From Solitalea longa (GTDB taxonomy: Bacteria; Bacteroidota; Bacteroidia; Sphingobacteriales; Sphingobacteriaceae), in the NCBI RefSeq assembly GCF_002920915.1, contig NZ_PQVF01000011.1, positions 62,308 through 126,307 of the forward strand: 64,000 nucleotides of DNA, written 5' to 3'. Positions within the stretch are counted from its first letter, which is position 1, and each line of letters starts with the position of its first letter. Shown piece after piece: positions 8,443-17,789 of this stretch. The notes beneath the pieces were generated by a model. That model worked only from the letters and a program-made list of their open reading frames with translations, was not told the origin of the DNA and searched no databases. The translations under genes and the position numbers were made by a program.

Positions 8443-10323
8443 TCATTTCACAATTAATACAGGCACATTTACTTTATGCCTAACCGTGTCAACTGTGGCC
8501 CCAAAGATAACATCTTTTAAGGCTTTATGCCCATGCGCACCCATTACTAAAAAATCAATATCATTGTTATTTACAATTTGAGAGATTGCCTTTGCGGGAT
8601 TTCCATAACCTATTTGCGCATTTACCTTATAACCGAGATTGGTGATTCTGGCAACATATTTATCAAGGTTTTCGGCATCACTACGGGTTTCAAAGTCATT
8701 TATTTTACTGCCAAGGTATTGCGCTCCGGCCGATTCAACAATATGTATAAGCGTGTATTGCGCATTTTTACCGCCCTGCCCTAATGCATTGCGGATGGTA
8801 TTTTTATCTATCTCCGAAAAGTCAACCGTAATAGCAATATGCTTGTACTCGATAATATCTGGATTTTCAATTGAAATTGCTTCGCCATGTGGCACAAAAT
8901 CATCAATTGCACTCTTACGACGAACAAAAGGTGCAAAGATTACATATACTAACAAGCAGCCTGTTAGAATGGCAATCGGAATAACAAAGATGTAAATATA
9001 GATCACATTTGAATCGGCAGCTTTTATCCAGCCGCTAATTTCTTCAATAACTAATTTAACATTTAATGAGATGATCAGTGCAGCACTAACCCAAGCCAAT
9101 ACTTTAACCCATGATTTTATGGCGAAACCGTTCATTTGAGTTTTGTCGCTACAAAAATGAATTAGCGGGATAATTGCAAAACCTAGTTGCAAGCTCAATA
9201 CAACCTGACTCAACACCAACAGTTCACCTAGTTGATCTTCTCCAAACCATAAAATGGTAATAAGCGCCGGTACAATTGCAATTAAACGCGTCATCAATCG
9301 TCTCAACCATGGACGGATTCGAAGGTTCAAATAACCTTCCATAATTATCTGGCCAGCTAGGGTACCTGTAATTGTTGAACTTTGGCCCGAGGCAATAAGG
9401 GCAATGGCAAACAGTGCTGGTGCTAATGAACCAAATATAGAGTTCAAAAGTTCATGTGCATCTTCGATATCAGCAACCTCGTAATAACCATTTTTATGAA
9501 ATGCGGCAGCAGCTAAAATAAGAATGGAAGCATTCACTAAAAAAGCCAGATTAAGCGCAATCGTCGTATCAAAGAGATTAAACTTCAGGGCTTCTTTCAA
9601 ACTTTTATACTCATTGGCAATTTTACGGGTTTGAACTAATGACGAATGCAGGTAGAGATTGTGCGGCATAACGGTGGCACCAATAATTCCAATGGCAATA
9701 TATAAGGCATCGCCGCTAAGTATAGAAGGTTTAAAACCTTTTGCAACTTCATGAAAGTTGGGTTGCGCAATAAAAACATCCACCAAAAACGACATCCCAA
9801 TAATGAATACCATCGAAACAATGAAAACTTCCATTGTCCGGATGCCTTTATTCATTAGAAAGAGAATGATCAACGTATCTAAAACAGTGATTGACACACC
9901 CCAAATCAATGGAAGACCAAACAACAATTTAAGACCTATTGCCATACCAATAACTTCTGCTAAATCACATGCGGCAATGGCAATTTCGGCAAGAATATAT
10001 AAGGGAATGTTAATGTATGCAGGATAGGTTTTTCGGGAAGCCTGAGCCAAATCCAACCCGCGCACGATGCCCAGTCGGGCGCTTAAGCTTTGCAGTAATA
10101 AAGCCATAAGGTTCGACATCACTAAAATCCAGATCAACTGATACCCAAATTTGCTCCCTCCTGCTATATCCGTGGCCCAATTTCCGGGATCCATATACCC
10201 AACGCTCACTAAATAAGCCGGACCAATAAAAGCAAATAGTCGTTTCCAGGTGCTTTTATTTACAGGAATATCCACACTCGAATGAACCTCTCCTAATGAA
10301 CTAGTACTGTGAACTTCAGACAT
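8443..10323 (-). CDS. mntH: Nramp-family Mn/Fe transporter fused to a UspA domain
   Basis: This is a proton-coupled divalent-metal importer of the inner membrane. Residues about 30-470 form the Nramp core with eleven or so membrane segments, including the metal-site motif DPGNW (near residue 46) and MPHNLYLHSSLVQTR. The last 140 residues (about 487-626) are a universal-stress-protein domain with its nucleotide-loop motif GAHGH followed by GATVDTVRHK and VPVLIV. The 626-residue length exceeds plain MntH (about 410) because of this fusion. The gene follows the DtxR-type repressor at 10326 with a two-base gap, so they form an operon under the operator at 11013. Confidence 0.9.
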   Translation of the reverse strand: MSEVHSTSSLGEVHSSVDIPVNKSTWKRLFAFIGPAYLVSVGYMDPGNWATDIAGGSKFGYQLIWILVMSNLMALLLQSLSARLGIVRGLDLAQASRKTYPAYINIPLYILAEIAIAACDLAEVIGMAIGLKLLFGLPLIWGVSITVLDTLIILFLMNKGIRTMEVFIVSMVFIIGMSFLVDVFIAQPNFHEVAKGFKPSILSGDALYIAIGIIGATVMPHNLYLHSSLVQTRKIANEYKSLKEALKFNLFDTTIALNLAFLVNASILILAAAAFHKNGYYEVADIEDAHELLNSIFGSLAPALFAIALIASGQSSTITGTLAGQIIMEGYLNLRIRPWLRRLMTRLIAIVPALITILWFGEDQLGELLVLSQVVLSLQLGFAIIPLIHFCSDKTQMNGFAIKSWVKVLAWVSAALIISLNVKLVIEEISGWIKAADSNVIYIYIFVIPIAILTGCLLVYVIFAPFVRRKSAIDDFVPHGEAISIENPDIIEYKHIAITVDFSEIDKNTIRNALGQGGKNAQYTLIHIVESAGAQYLGSKINDFETRSDAENLDKYVARITNLGYKVNAQIGYGNPAKAISQIVNNNDIDFLVMGAHGHKALKDVIFGATVDTVRHKVNVPVLIVK

Positions 10324-10325
10324 AT

Positions 10326-10982
10326 TTAAATCGCTACCAAAATATTATTTGCTACTTCCTTACTTAAGAATATTGCTCTACCGTCGGCAGTGGTTATGAC
10401 CACCGATTGATCATACTCATTTTTTTCTGTTAAGGAGATAGAGGTGCCCAATCCCAATTTTTGCTTTTCGAGGTATTGCAGAAAAGTATTACTGTGATCG
10501 CAAACCCCTGCTACTTTACCAATATCGCCCTCATTCAGCTTGAGCAGTTTATAAAAATTATTGGCTGAGAAAATACCGTTTTTAGAAGGTATCGGATCGC
10601 CATGGGGATCAAATTTGGGAAAACCTAAAAACTCATCGAGCCGGTCGACCAAAGTTGTTGAATTAATATGCTCCAATTCTTCGGCTATATCATGCACTTC
10701 ATCCCATTTGAAATTGAGCTTATTAACCAAAAAACACTCCCATAAGCGATGCTTTCTGATAATTTGAATGGCTATATCTTCCCCTTTTTTAGTTAACCGA
10801 ACCCCTTGGTATTTAGCATAATTCACGAGTTTTTTATCGGCTAGTTTTTTAACCATGTCGGTAACAGAAGCCGCTTTGGTATTCATTACTTCAGCAATGG
10901 CGTTGGTGGTAATATTGCCCTCACTTTGTTCGGTTAATTTATAGATAGCCTTTAAATAGTTCTCTTCTGTATATGAGTTCAT
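10326..10982 (-). CDS. DtxR/MntR-family metal-dependent repressor
   Basis: The 218-residue product has an N-terminal winged helix (EENYLKAIYKLTEQSEGNITTN, KAASVTDMVKKLADKKLV), the dimerisation and metal-binding segment (HRLWECFLVNKLNFKWDEVHDIAEELEHI) and a C-terminal FeoA/SH3-like domain (LNEGDIGKVAGVCDHS). Family members bind DNA when loaded with Mn(II) or Fe(II) and shut off uptake genes. It lies two bases upstream of the Nramp gene. A DtxR-like palindrome covers its own promoter, which points to autoregulation. Whether it senses Mn or Fe cannot be read from the sequence. Confidence 0.92.
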   Translation of the reverse strand: MNSYTEENYLKAIYKLTEQSEGNITTNAIAEVMNTKAASVTDMVKKLADKKLVNYAKYQGVRLTKKGEDIAIQIIRKHRLWECFLVNKLNFKWDEVHDIAEELEHINSTTLVDRLDEFLGFPKFDPHGDPIPSKNGIFSANNFYKLLKLNEGDIGKVAGVCDHSNTFLQYLEKQKLGLGTSISLTEKNEYDQSVVITTADGRAIFLSKEVANNILVAI

Positions 10983-10996
10983 AATTGCAGTTATGA

Positions 10997-11028
10997 CAAA
11001 TCTAACATATAATTTAGACTAACCTAAA
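10997..11028 (-). promoter_or_regulatory. Promoter with overlapping DtxR-type operator for the repressor-Nramp operon
   Basis: On the minus strand a -33-like TTTA (11028-11025) is followed 20 bases on by the -7 box TAGATTTG (11004-10997). A 16-bp interrupted palindrome TTTAG-ACTAAC-CTAAA (11013-11028) overlaps the -33 element and the spacer. Its reverse strand, TTTAGGTTAGTCTAAA, closely matches the actinobacterial DtxR/IdeR box (TTAGGTTAGSCTAACCTAA). Start of transcription would be near 10990, only about eight bases before the repressor ATG at 10982. Binding there would block RNA polymerase. Confidence 0.75.
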
Positions 11029-11102
11029 ATATCCAAAAAATATTTTGACCAAATATTGTTTGGCGATGAATTTATTCGCTCCTTTGTAGCAAATAAAAAA
11101 CA

Positions 11103-11579
11103 ATGAACGGACATCATCTCGATAAAATAGACCTGCATATTATCAAGCTTTTACAAAAAGATGGCAGGATCACCAACCTTCAATTATCCAATGAAATTGG
11201 TTTATCTCCGGCTCCTACTTTAGAGCGTGTTCGTAAACTGGAAAATCAGGGCTATATAAAAAGCTATCATGCTTCAGTTGATGAAGAAGCACTTGGATTT
11301 ACTGTTAAGTGCTTTATTCAGATCACTATTAACCTAAACATTCCGGATTCCAGAAATAGATTCATCAAGAAAATCAATGAGATCGATGAAGTGGTAGAAT
11401 GTCACCACGTAACTGGTTCATCCGACTTTGTGGTTAAACTGGTTGCCAAAGACATGAAAAGCTACGAAAGTATTATTTTAGAAAAATTGAGCAAGATTGA
11501 AGAAATTGGTCACCAAAGCACCATGATGATTCTTTCCAGCAATATCAAGCCTTCATTACCAATTCTTATTGAGAAGTAA
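11103..11579 (+). CDS. Lrp/AsnC-family transcriptional regulator
   Basis: The 158-residue product has an N-terminal helix-turn-helix (LDKIDLHIIKLLQKDGRI, LSNEIGLSPAPTLERVRKLE) and a C-terminal RAM/ACT-like ligand-binding domain (VVECHHVTGSSDFVVKLVAKDM). Such regulators form dimers to octamers and respond to amino acids. It is divergent from the metal repressor operon and converges on ung with a 14-base overlap. No target is evident. The ligand is unknown. Confidence 0.93.
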   Translation: MNGHHLDKIDLHIIKLLQKDGRITNLQLSNEIGLSPAPTLERVRKLENQGYIKSYHASVDEEALGFTVKCFIQITINLNIPDSRNRFIKKINEIDEVVECHHVTGSSDFVVKLVAKDMKSYESIILEKLSKIEEIGHQSTMMILSSNIKPSLPILIEK

Positions 11580-12246
11580 TTTGCCAGTTAACAGGTGCAA
11601 AACCTTGTTTAACCAGTAATTCATTGGTTTTAGAAAAATGCCTGCAGCCTAAAAATCCATTATAGGCCGAAAACGGTGAGGGATGGGCTGCAGTCAATAT
11701 AAAGTGCTTTTTCTCATCGATTAGTGCTGCTTTTGCTTTCGCATAATTTCCCCATAAGATAAAAACCAATCCTTCTTTTTTATCCGACAGGCATTTAATA
11801 ACAGTATCGGTAAATTGCTCCCATCCTTTATTTTGATGTGATCCTGCCTGATTTGCACGAACGGTAAGCGTTGCGTTCAATAATAAAACACCTTGTTGTG
11901 CCCATTCAGTTAAAGAGCCATGCCCCGGCGCCTTAAGTCCTAAATCGGCTTCAAGTTCTTTATAAATATTTTTGAGTGAAGGCGGCACTGCTACATCCTT
12001 TTGAACCGAAAAACATAATCCGTGAGCCTGCCCTGCCCCGTGGTAAGGATCCTGGCCTATAATTACCACCTTTACCTTATCAAATGGAGTATAGTTAAAA
12101 GCATTAAATATCTCTGTTGCCTTGGGGTAAATTACCGTACCATTATCTTTCTCTTGCTGCAAAAAAGCCTTTAACCGGATCATGTAATCCTTTTCAAATT
12201 CATCTTTTAATTCAACAAACCACGAAAATTCAAGGGCATTTAACAT
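11566..12246 (-). CDS. ung: Uracil-DNA glycosylase (family 1)
   Basis: Ung removes uracil from DNA and starts base-excision repair. The 226-residue product carries the catalytic water-activating motif GQDPYHG near residue 65, the uracil-binding region LLLNATLTVRANQAGSH, and the minor-groove intercalation loop HPSPFSAYNGF with its catalytic His. The length matches E. coli Ung (229). The 3' end overlaps the Lrp-family gene by 14 bases in convergent orientation. Confidence 0.97.
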   Translation of the reverse strand: MLNALEFSWFVELKDEFEKDYMIRLKAFLQQEKDNGTVIYPKATEIFNAFNYTPFDKVKVVIIGQDPYHGAGQAHGLCFSVQKDVAVPPSLKNIYKELEADLGLKAPGHGSLTEWAQQGVLLLNATLTVRANQAGSHQNKGWEQFTDTVIKCLSDKKEGLVFILWGNYAKAKAALIDEKKHFILTAAHPSPFSAYNGFLGCRHFSKTNELLVKQGFAPVNWQITSQ

Positions 12247-12409
12247 ATACTTTTATTTAGGCGGCCAAGATACAAAATCAACCCATTTACTTATGGATCC
12301 AATCTTTTCAACCTTTATGCAACAAACAAGCGTAACTATCGATCCTCCTTTTGCGTAATAAGGATTATAACTATTGTTCATTTTTAATTAACTATAAAAC
12401 AAGTATAAT

Positions 12410-12847
12410 ATGAAAAAAGGCCATCTTTTGTTGATCGCTATTTTAGGATGCCTAACCTTCTTCTCTTCATGCCACAAAGACGAGCCTGTTTTAACATTCG
12501 ATGGTACGTGGATGCTTCAAAGTGCCGATGTTAAGGTTTATGATTCGCACAACCAATTGACCAATCAGTTTAATATTCCAATAACTCAATATGCCGAAAA
12601 AAACAAACTGGAAATTCAGTTTAAAGGCGACAAGATCAAAACGCAGGTTGACGCCCATGGAAATGCTGCAATTACTACATTAACATATAGAATTGATGGG
12701 AATAAAATTTTGGTAAAAGCTTCGGCAGATGGACCTGAAAACTTATTGGGAGAGTATACTTTAACCGAAGAGAACTTCACTCTAAAAACTGCTGAAACCA
12801 GCCCGGATGGAACTACCGAGGCATTACTTGTTTACAGACACAAATAA
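12410..12847 (+). CDS. Small lipocalin-like lipoprotein
   Basis: The 145-residue product starts with a lipoprotein-type signal peptide ending near Cys21 (TFFSSC, then HKDEP). The mature part begins with FDGTWMLQSADV and continues as beta strands ending in LLVYRHK, which fits the lipocalin-like lipoproteins common in Bacteroidota. No function is known. A strong bidirectional terminator follows at 12865. The neighbour lysS converges on it. Confidence 0.65.
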   Translation: MKKGHLLLIAILGCLTFFSSCHKDEPVLTFDGTWMLQSADVKVYDSHNQLTNQFNIPITQYAEKNKLEIQFKGDKIKTQVDAHGNAAITTLTYRIDGNKILVKASADGPENLLGEYTLTEENFTLKTAETSPDGTTEALLVYRHK

Positions 12848-12864
12848 CATAAGCCAGTTAATAA

Positions 12865-12904
12865 AAAATGAAAGCCCCGAAAATTTCGGGGCTTTCATTT
12901 TTTA
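12865..12904. terminator. Bidirectional intrinsic terminator
   Basis: A near-perfect palindrome has the core GAAAGCCCCGAAA / TTTCGGGGCTTTC, with A-tracts to the left and T-tracts to the right. It lies between the convergent lipoprotein gene and lysS and can end both transcripts. Confidence 0.9.
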
Positions 12905-12918
12905 TTAAGATGCTGATC

Positions 12919-14631
12919 TTATGCAAACCAGGCTTTTACTTCTTCCAACGAAGGATTTTTAATATCCAGCTTCATTTTCTTTTTCAATCCGCCCATATCG
13001 TTAAACACTTTATTTGGATTCGCTGTCTTAAAATCATCGGTAGTATTGAAACCCATTTTACGGATAACCTGAACCCATTCTACTGGAACACCCAACGCAA
13101 CAAAATCTTCATCAGTGCTTACTGCGGCTTTCTTTTCTGGTCGCATTTGAGGAAAGAACAATACTTCCTGAATCGTGCTTTGGTTGGTCATCAACATTGT
13201 TAAACGATCAATACCAATACCCAAACCTGCCGTTGGCGGCATCCCGTATTCCAAAGATCTTAAAAAGTCATCATCCATCGCCATTGCTTCATCATCACCT
13301 CTGGCTGCTAATTTCAACTGCTCTTCAAAGCGTTCACGCTGATCGATAGGATCATTCAACTCCGAGTACGCATTGGCAATTTCTTTACCGTTTACAAACA
13401 GCTCAAAACGCTCCACCAAACCGTCTTCGGTACGATGTTTTTTAGCCAAAGGAGTCATTTCAATTGGATAATCGGTAATAAAGGTTGGCTGAATTAACAA
13501 ATGTTCAACTTTTTCACCAAAAATTGCATCCACCAATTTTCCTTTACCCATGGTTTCGTCCACTTCAATATGCAATTTATTACATACCTCGCGCAACTGA
13601 TCCTCGTTCATTTTCGAAACATCGATACCCGTATATTTTTCAATTGACCCATACATGGTTAAGCGCTCATAAGGACCTTTGAAATCAATTTCATTGCCCC
13701 ATGCCTGCACTTTGGTAGTTCCATGCAAAGTCAATGCTATTTTTTCAATTACTTCTTCAGTCATGGTCATCATCCATTTGTAGTCTTTATAAGATACATA
13801 GATTTCCATAGAAGTAAACTCAGGGTTATGAGTGCGGTCCATTCCTTCATTACGGAACATTTTACCGAACTCGTAAACACCATCAAAACCAGCCACAATT
13901 AGGCGCTTTAGATACAATTCATTAGCTATGCGCAAAAATAAAGGCATATCTAAGGTATTGTGATGCGTATTAAATGGACGTGCAGCTGCACCACCATGAA
14001 TAGCTTGCAAAATCGGCGTTTCCACTTCCAACCAGCCATGCGAATCGAAATATTGGCGCATGGTGCTGATTAACTTAGAACGAGTAATGAAAATATTTTT
14101 AAATTCCGGATTAACCGTTAAATCAACATAACGTTGACGATAACGCAATTCCGGATCAGTAAATCCATCAAAAACATGACCTTCTTCATCACGCTTAACT
14201 ACAGGAAGAGGTTTTAACGATTTACTTAATACCGTCAATGAGCTGGCATGAATAGAAATTTCGCCGGTCTTTGTGAAGAAAACGTAACCTTTAATCCCAA
14301 CAAAATCACCAATATCCAAGATCTTCTTAAATACGGTATTATAAAGGGTTTTATCTTCTCCTGGGGCAATTTCATCACGAGCAATATATACCTGAATACG
14401 ACCTGAAGCATCCTGCAATTCAGCAAAAGAGGCGTTGCCCATAATGCGCTTGCTCATTATACGGCCGGCAATCGAAACCGACTGAAACTCAGTACTACCT
14501 TCCTTAAAAGTATCTTTTATCTGTTTAGCGTGAGCATTAACTTCAAATAATTCAGCTGGATATGGGTTGATGCCCAATTGGCGTAATTCTTTCAACCCTT
14601 CGCGACGTTGAATTTCTTGTTCGTTTAGCAT
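12919..14631 (-). CDS. lysS: Lysyl-tRNA synthetase, class II
   Basis: LysS attaches lysine to tRNA-Lys. The 570-residue product has an N-terminal OB-fold anticodon-binding domain (residues about 55-160, with [21 protein letters not shown]), class II motif 2 ([20 protein letters not shown]) and motif 3 ([13 protein letters not shown]). About 65 residues follow the usual end (FPQMRPEK), a helical tail often seen in Bacteroidota LysS. I chose the ATG at 14631 because of the purine-rich AAGAAG just upstream and because homology starts at [14 protein letters not shown] frame extension to 14709 is unlikely. A -7-like box (TATATTTG on the minus strand, 14671-14664) precedes it. Confidence 0.96.
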   Translation of the reverse strand: MLNEQEIQRREGLKELRQLGINPYPAELFEVNAHAKQIKDTFKEGSTEFQSVSIAGRIMSKRIMGNASFAELQDASGRIQVYIARDEIAPGEDKTLYNTVFKKILDIGDFVGIKGYVFFTKTGEISIHASSLTVLSKSLKPLPVVKRDEEGHVFDGFTDPELRYRQRYVDLTVNPEFKNIFITRSKLISTMRQYFDSHGWLEVETPILQAIHGGAAARPFNTHHNTLDMPLFLRIANELYLKRLIVAGFDGVYEFGKMFRNEGMDRTHNPEFTSMEIYVSYKDYKWMMTMTEEVIEKIALTLHGTTKVQAWGNEIDFKGPYERLTMYGSIEKYTGIDVSKMNEDQLREVCNKLHIEVDETMGKGKLVDAIFGEKVEHLLIQPTFITDYPIEMTPLAKKHRTEDGLVERFELFVNGKEIANAYSELNDPIDQRERFEEQLKLAARGDDEAMAMDDDFLRSLEYGMPPTAGLGIGIDRLTMLMTNQSTIQEVLFFPQMRPEKKAAVSTDEDFVALGVPVEWVQVIRKMGFNTTDDFKTANPNKVFNDMGGLKKKMKLDIKNPSLEEVKAWFA

Positions 14632-14734
14632 GTTTCTTCTTCTTAACTTTTTAAAACGGATTGCAAATATAGGAATTTGAATAGTAGCAGAAAATAAGTC
14701 AAAAATCAATATTTTTAACGCTCATCCTAATCAT

Positions 14735-16690
14735 ATGCCAAAGAAACTCTTACTTTTCAACCTGATCCTATTAGTGGGCTATACCTCTAAAGCCCAGGAA
14801 TATTCGGTTACCTCTCCGAACCATCAACTGAAATTAACGATCAGTACCAATAATAATTTGAGCTATAAAGTAGATTTCAACAACCAAACAGTTGTGCAAT
14901 ATTCGTCAATTGGGTTGCAACTCGCTGATGGTAAAATACTGGGTAGTGTTCCTGTGGTTAAAAAGAGTTCATCAAACGCAGTTAATTCTGAAATAAAACC
15001 ATTATACGGCACCAATTCCTCCTATAAAAATAATTACAACGAGCTGATCTTGAACTTTAAAGGAGACTACTCATTGGCCGTCCGGGCTTATAATGAAGGA
15101 GTTGCCTATCGATTTATTACATCCTTTAAAAATCCGTTTTTTATTAAAAATGAACAGTTCGAACTCAACTTTAATGAAGATTATCCCATAACCGCATTAG
15201 GCCAAAAAGGGAACTGGCATGGTTATGAAACTGTATATGCGACAAAAAAATTATCAACTCTCGATTCGCTTTATGCCTGCTTACCAAGTATAATTAATGT
15301 CGCTAACAATATTAAAATAGCTATTACCGAGGCTAATTTGTACAGCTATCCAGGTATGTATTTAGTTGAAAATAAGAACAAACCTTATTCATTAATGGCT
15401 GAATTCCCTAAATATCCTCACGAAACACAGTTGGGTGGTATGAATAATTTCAACCTGAATGTGATAAAAACGGAAGATTATATTGCAAAAGCCGAAGGGT
15501 CAAGGATGTTTCCATGGAGAATAGTTACGATTACTGATGATGAAAAATCATTACTTAACAATCCTATTGTTTTTTTGCTGGCTGAGGATAAAAATTCCGA
15601 TGATTTTTCATGGGTAAAACCGGGCAAAGTTGCCTGGGATTGGTGGAATGCTAATACACTTCAAGGTGTTGATTTCAAATCTGGAGTTAATACTGAAACT
15701 TATAAATACTTTATTGATTTTGCTGCTCGTAATAATATTGAATATGTAAATCTGGATGAAGGTTGGTCGGAACAAACGGACCTATTGAAGTTATCTGACA
15801 AGATCAATATGCTCGAAATTGTTGATTATGCTAAAAAGAAAAATGTTAAGCTGATTGTTTGGATGGTTTGGCATACGCTCGACAGACAGTTGGAGCAGGC
15901 GCTTGATCAGTTTCAGAAATGGAACATTGCGGGCATAAAAGTGGATTTTATGGACAGAGATGATCAATTGGTTATGGAATTTTATGAACGAATTGCCCGT
16001 GAAGCCGCTAAAAGAAAGCTTATGGTTAATTTTCATGGAGCTTGTAAACCCACGGGCTTGGAACGCAAATACCCAAATGTGATCAATTACGAGGCGGTGT
16101 ATGGCCTTGAACAGAACAAATGGGAAGCCATGAAACCAGGACATGATACCCAACTCCCCTTTTTAAGAAATCTTGCAGGCCCAATGGATTATACCCCTGG
16201 TGCCACCCGAAATGCTACTGAAGCTAATTTCCGGTCTGTTTTCGAACGACCTATGAGCATGGGCACGCGTTGCCATGAAATGGCTAAATTTGTATGTTTT
16301 TATGCCCCTCTGCAAATGTTAGCCGATTCTCCAACCGATTATGAAAAAGAGCCCGACCTGTTAAATTTTCTTTCCACAGTTCCGGTTGTTTGGGACGAAA
16401 CGGTGCCATTATCTGGGAAAATTGGAGAGTATTTGGCTATTGCTCGAAGAAAAGGAGAAACCTGGTATATTGCGGCGTTAACAAATGAGAGCGCAAGAGA
16501 TATTCAAATTTCACTTGGCTTTTTAAAGAACAAGAAGTTTACAGCCACTTATTTTGAGGATGGTATCAATGCCGACCGTATAGGTACAGATTATAAGCGG
16601 AAAACAGAAAGTGTTAACGGAAATCAAAATATAACTATAAAAATGCAGCCAGGAGGCGGCTTTGTAGCAGTTCTTAATCCAGAAAATTAA
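14735..16690 (+). CDS. Glycoside hydrolase family 97 (alpha-glucosidase/galactosidase-like)
   Basis: The 651-residue secreted enzyme begins with a signal peptide (LLLFNLILLVGYTSKA, then Q). It has the GH97 order: an N-terminal beta-sandwich (YSVTSPNHQLKLTIST), a central barrel with YVNLDEGWS (residues about 337-345) and VDFMDRDDQ (403-411), the signature NFHGACKPTGLERKYPN (432-448) with NYEAVYGLE after it, and a C-terminal beta domain. The VDF Asp at 404 sits where retaining GH97 members have their nucleophile, so a retaining mechanism is possible, as an inference. It probably acts in the periplasm on alpha-linked glucosides or galactosides. It is divergent from lysS and has no SusC/D pair nearby. 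Confidence 0.9.
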   Translation: MPKKLLLFNLILLVGYTSKAQEYSVTSPNHQLKLTISTNNNLSYKVDFNNQTVVQYSSIGLQLADGKILGSVPVVKKSSSNAVNSEIKPLYGTNSSYKNNYNELILNFKGDYSLAVRAYNEGVAYRFITSFKNPFFIKNEQFELNFNEDYPITALGQKGNWHGYETVYATKKLSTLDSLYACLPSIINVANNIKIAITEANLYSYPGMYLVENKNKPYSLMAEFPKYPHETQLGGMNNFNLNVIKTEDYIAKAEGSRMFPWRIVTITDDEKSLLNNPIVFLLAEDKNSDDFSWVKPGKVAWDWWNANTLQGVDFKSGVNTETYKYFIDFAARNNIEYVNLDEGWSEQTDLLKLSDKINMLEIVDYAKKKNVKLIVWMVWHTLDRQLEQALDQFQKWNIAGIKVDFMDRDDQLVMEFYERIAREAAKRKLMVNFHGACKPTGLERKYPNVINYEAVYGLEQNKWEAMKPGHDTQLPFLRNLAGPMDYTPGATRNATEANFRSVFERPMSMGTRCHEMAKFVCFYAPLQMLADSPTDYEKEPDLLNFLSTVPVVWDETVPLSGKIGEYLAIARRKGETWYIAALTNESARDIQISLGFLKNKKFTATYFEDGINADRIGTDYKRKTESVNGNQNITIKMQPGGGFVAVLNPEN

Positions 16691-16707
16691 CCTTAAATTA
16701 TTTGTAA

Positions 16708-17019
16708 ATGACGCAGGAAAGAAAATATAAAAGCTTTAATGAGTTTTATCCATTCTACTTATCGGAGCACCAAAATACCACAAGCAGAAGATTACATTTT
16801 ATAGGCACCGGAATAGTTGTTTTGATCATTCCAGCTGCGGTATTGTTTCATAAAGCATCCTTATTATTATTGATCCCTGTTGTGGGATATGGATTTGCCT
16901 GGGTAGGACATTTCTTTTTTGAAAAGAACAAACCTGCCACATTTCAGTATCCTTTATGGAGTTTAGGCAGCGACTTCAAATTATTCTTTCAGATTCTTGC
17001 CGGAAAAGAAAAGCTATAA
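16708..17019 (+). CDS. DUF962/Mpo1-like membrane protein
   Basis: The 103-residue protein has the DUF962 signature: an N-terminal FNEFYPFYLSEHQNTTSRRLHFIGT followed by hydrophobic helices and GFAWVGHFFFEKNKPATFQYPLWSLGSDF. The family includes yeast Mpo1, a dioxygenase acting on 2-hydroxy fatty acids, and the His-rich motifs (EHQN, RLHFIG, GHFFFE) that would bind iron are present here. Lipid oxidation is therefore possible but unproven for the bacterial members. It lies 17 bases after the GH97 gene on the same strand and ends in a strong terminator. Confidence 0.85.
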   Translation: MTQERKYKSFNEFYPFYLSEHQNTTSRRLHFIGTGIVVLIIPAAVLFHKASLLLLIPVVGYGFAWVGHFFFEKNKPATFQYPLWSLGSDFKLFFQILAGKEKL

Positions 17020-17021
17020 AT

Positions 17022-17057
17022 AAATAAGAGCCAAAGTTTAACCTTTGGCTCTTATTT
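17022..17057. terminator. Bidirectional intrinsic terminator
   Basis: AAATAAGAGCCAAAG and CTTTGGCTCTTATTT form a perfect 15-bp stem with a six-base loop between the convergent DUF962 gene and the lipoprotein gene at 17066. Confidence 0.9.
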
Positions 17058-17065
17058 GATATCGT

Positions 17066-17536
17066 TTATTTTACTGCTTCATCAACACTTACTCTTAGGT
17101 TTTTAAAGCTGCTTCTTAAGTCCATATATTGTTTCACCAGTTTTTCTTGTGTTTGTTTCATTAAAACCTGATCAGCCAAAACCTGTTGCCTGCCACTCTC
17201 AAGTACAGGTATACTATCTAATAATTTTTTGTGATGATCTACAACAATTCCCATAGAGTCAATTAATTCTCGTTGACGAAGCAACACGCCTTTGGCGCGA
17301 TTACGCAAAGCTAAATAAGCACTATCGCTTTCAGATTTAACAACCTTTATTAATGAGTCACGTTCAGTTATCGTACGAATCTGTTGCGCGATCATCAAAT
17401 TATAAAGTGAATCCATAGTTGCTACTTTGGATTCGGTAATTTTATGAGCCGCTGCTATTTGCTCCTGATTTTCTTTGCGTTTACAGGCTGCAGCTATAAC
17501 TAAAGTGGCTGTAATTAGAACTAAAATTCTTTTCAT
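17066..17536 (-). CDS. Helical lipoprotein, uncharacterised
   Basis: The 156-residue product has a lipoprotein signal peptide ending near Cys18 (VIAAAC, then KRKENQEQ). The rest is strongly alpha-helical and coiled-coil-like, rich in Lys, Glu, Leu, Gln and Ser (for example RDSLIKVVKSESDSAYLALRN). No family is recognised. It is probably anchored in the outer or inner membrane facing the periplasm. It is a single gene with its own terminator. Confidence 0.6.
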   Translation of the reverse strand: MKRILVLITATLVIAAACKRKENQEQIAAAHKITESKVATMDSLYNLMIAQQIRTITERDSLIKVVKSESDSAYLALRNRAKGVLLRQRELIDSMGIVVDHHKKLLDSIPVLESGRQQVLADQVLMKQTQEKLVKQYMDLRSSFKNLRVSVDEAVK

Positions 17537-17697
17537 AAGATTGAGCGTTTACTTACTTAAATATAAATTAAAAATCTCTCAAACAAGCGATTAGGGCTTA
17601 TGAAATGAAAAAAAATAAAGCGGTAATTAAATCAGGAGACTAATTCAAACTATTACTTCGCCACGATTAATAAATTCTCTTCAGTAAAAATTCAGAC

Positions 17698-17730
17698 AAA
17701 AAAAAGCTGCATCGTTTCCGACACAGCTTT
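17698..17730 (-). terminator. Intrinsic terminator of proline dehydrogenase gene
   Basis: On the minus strand AAAGCTGTGTCG-GAAA-CGATGCAGCTTT folds into a 12-bp stem (two G-U pairs) capped by a GNRA-type GAAA tetraloop and is followed by a T-run. It lies 60 bases after the stop of the gene at 17790. Confidence 0.85.
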
Positions 17731-17789
17731 CAATGTATTTTCTGTAAACATGAGTTAAAAGAATAGGCTCTTTCAACCAGTTTCATTTA

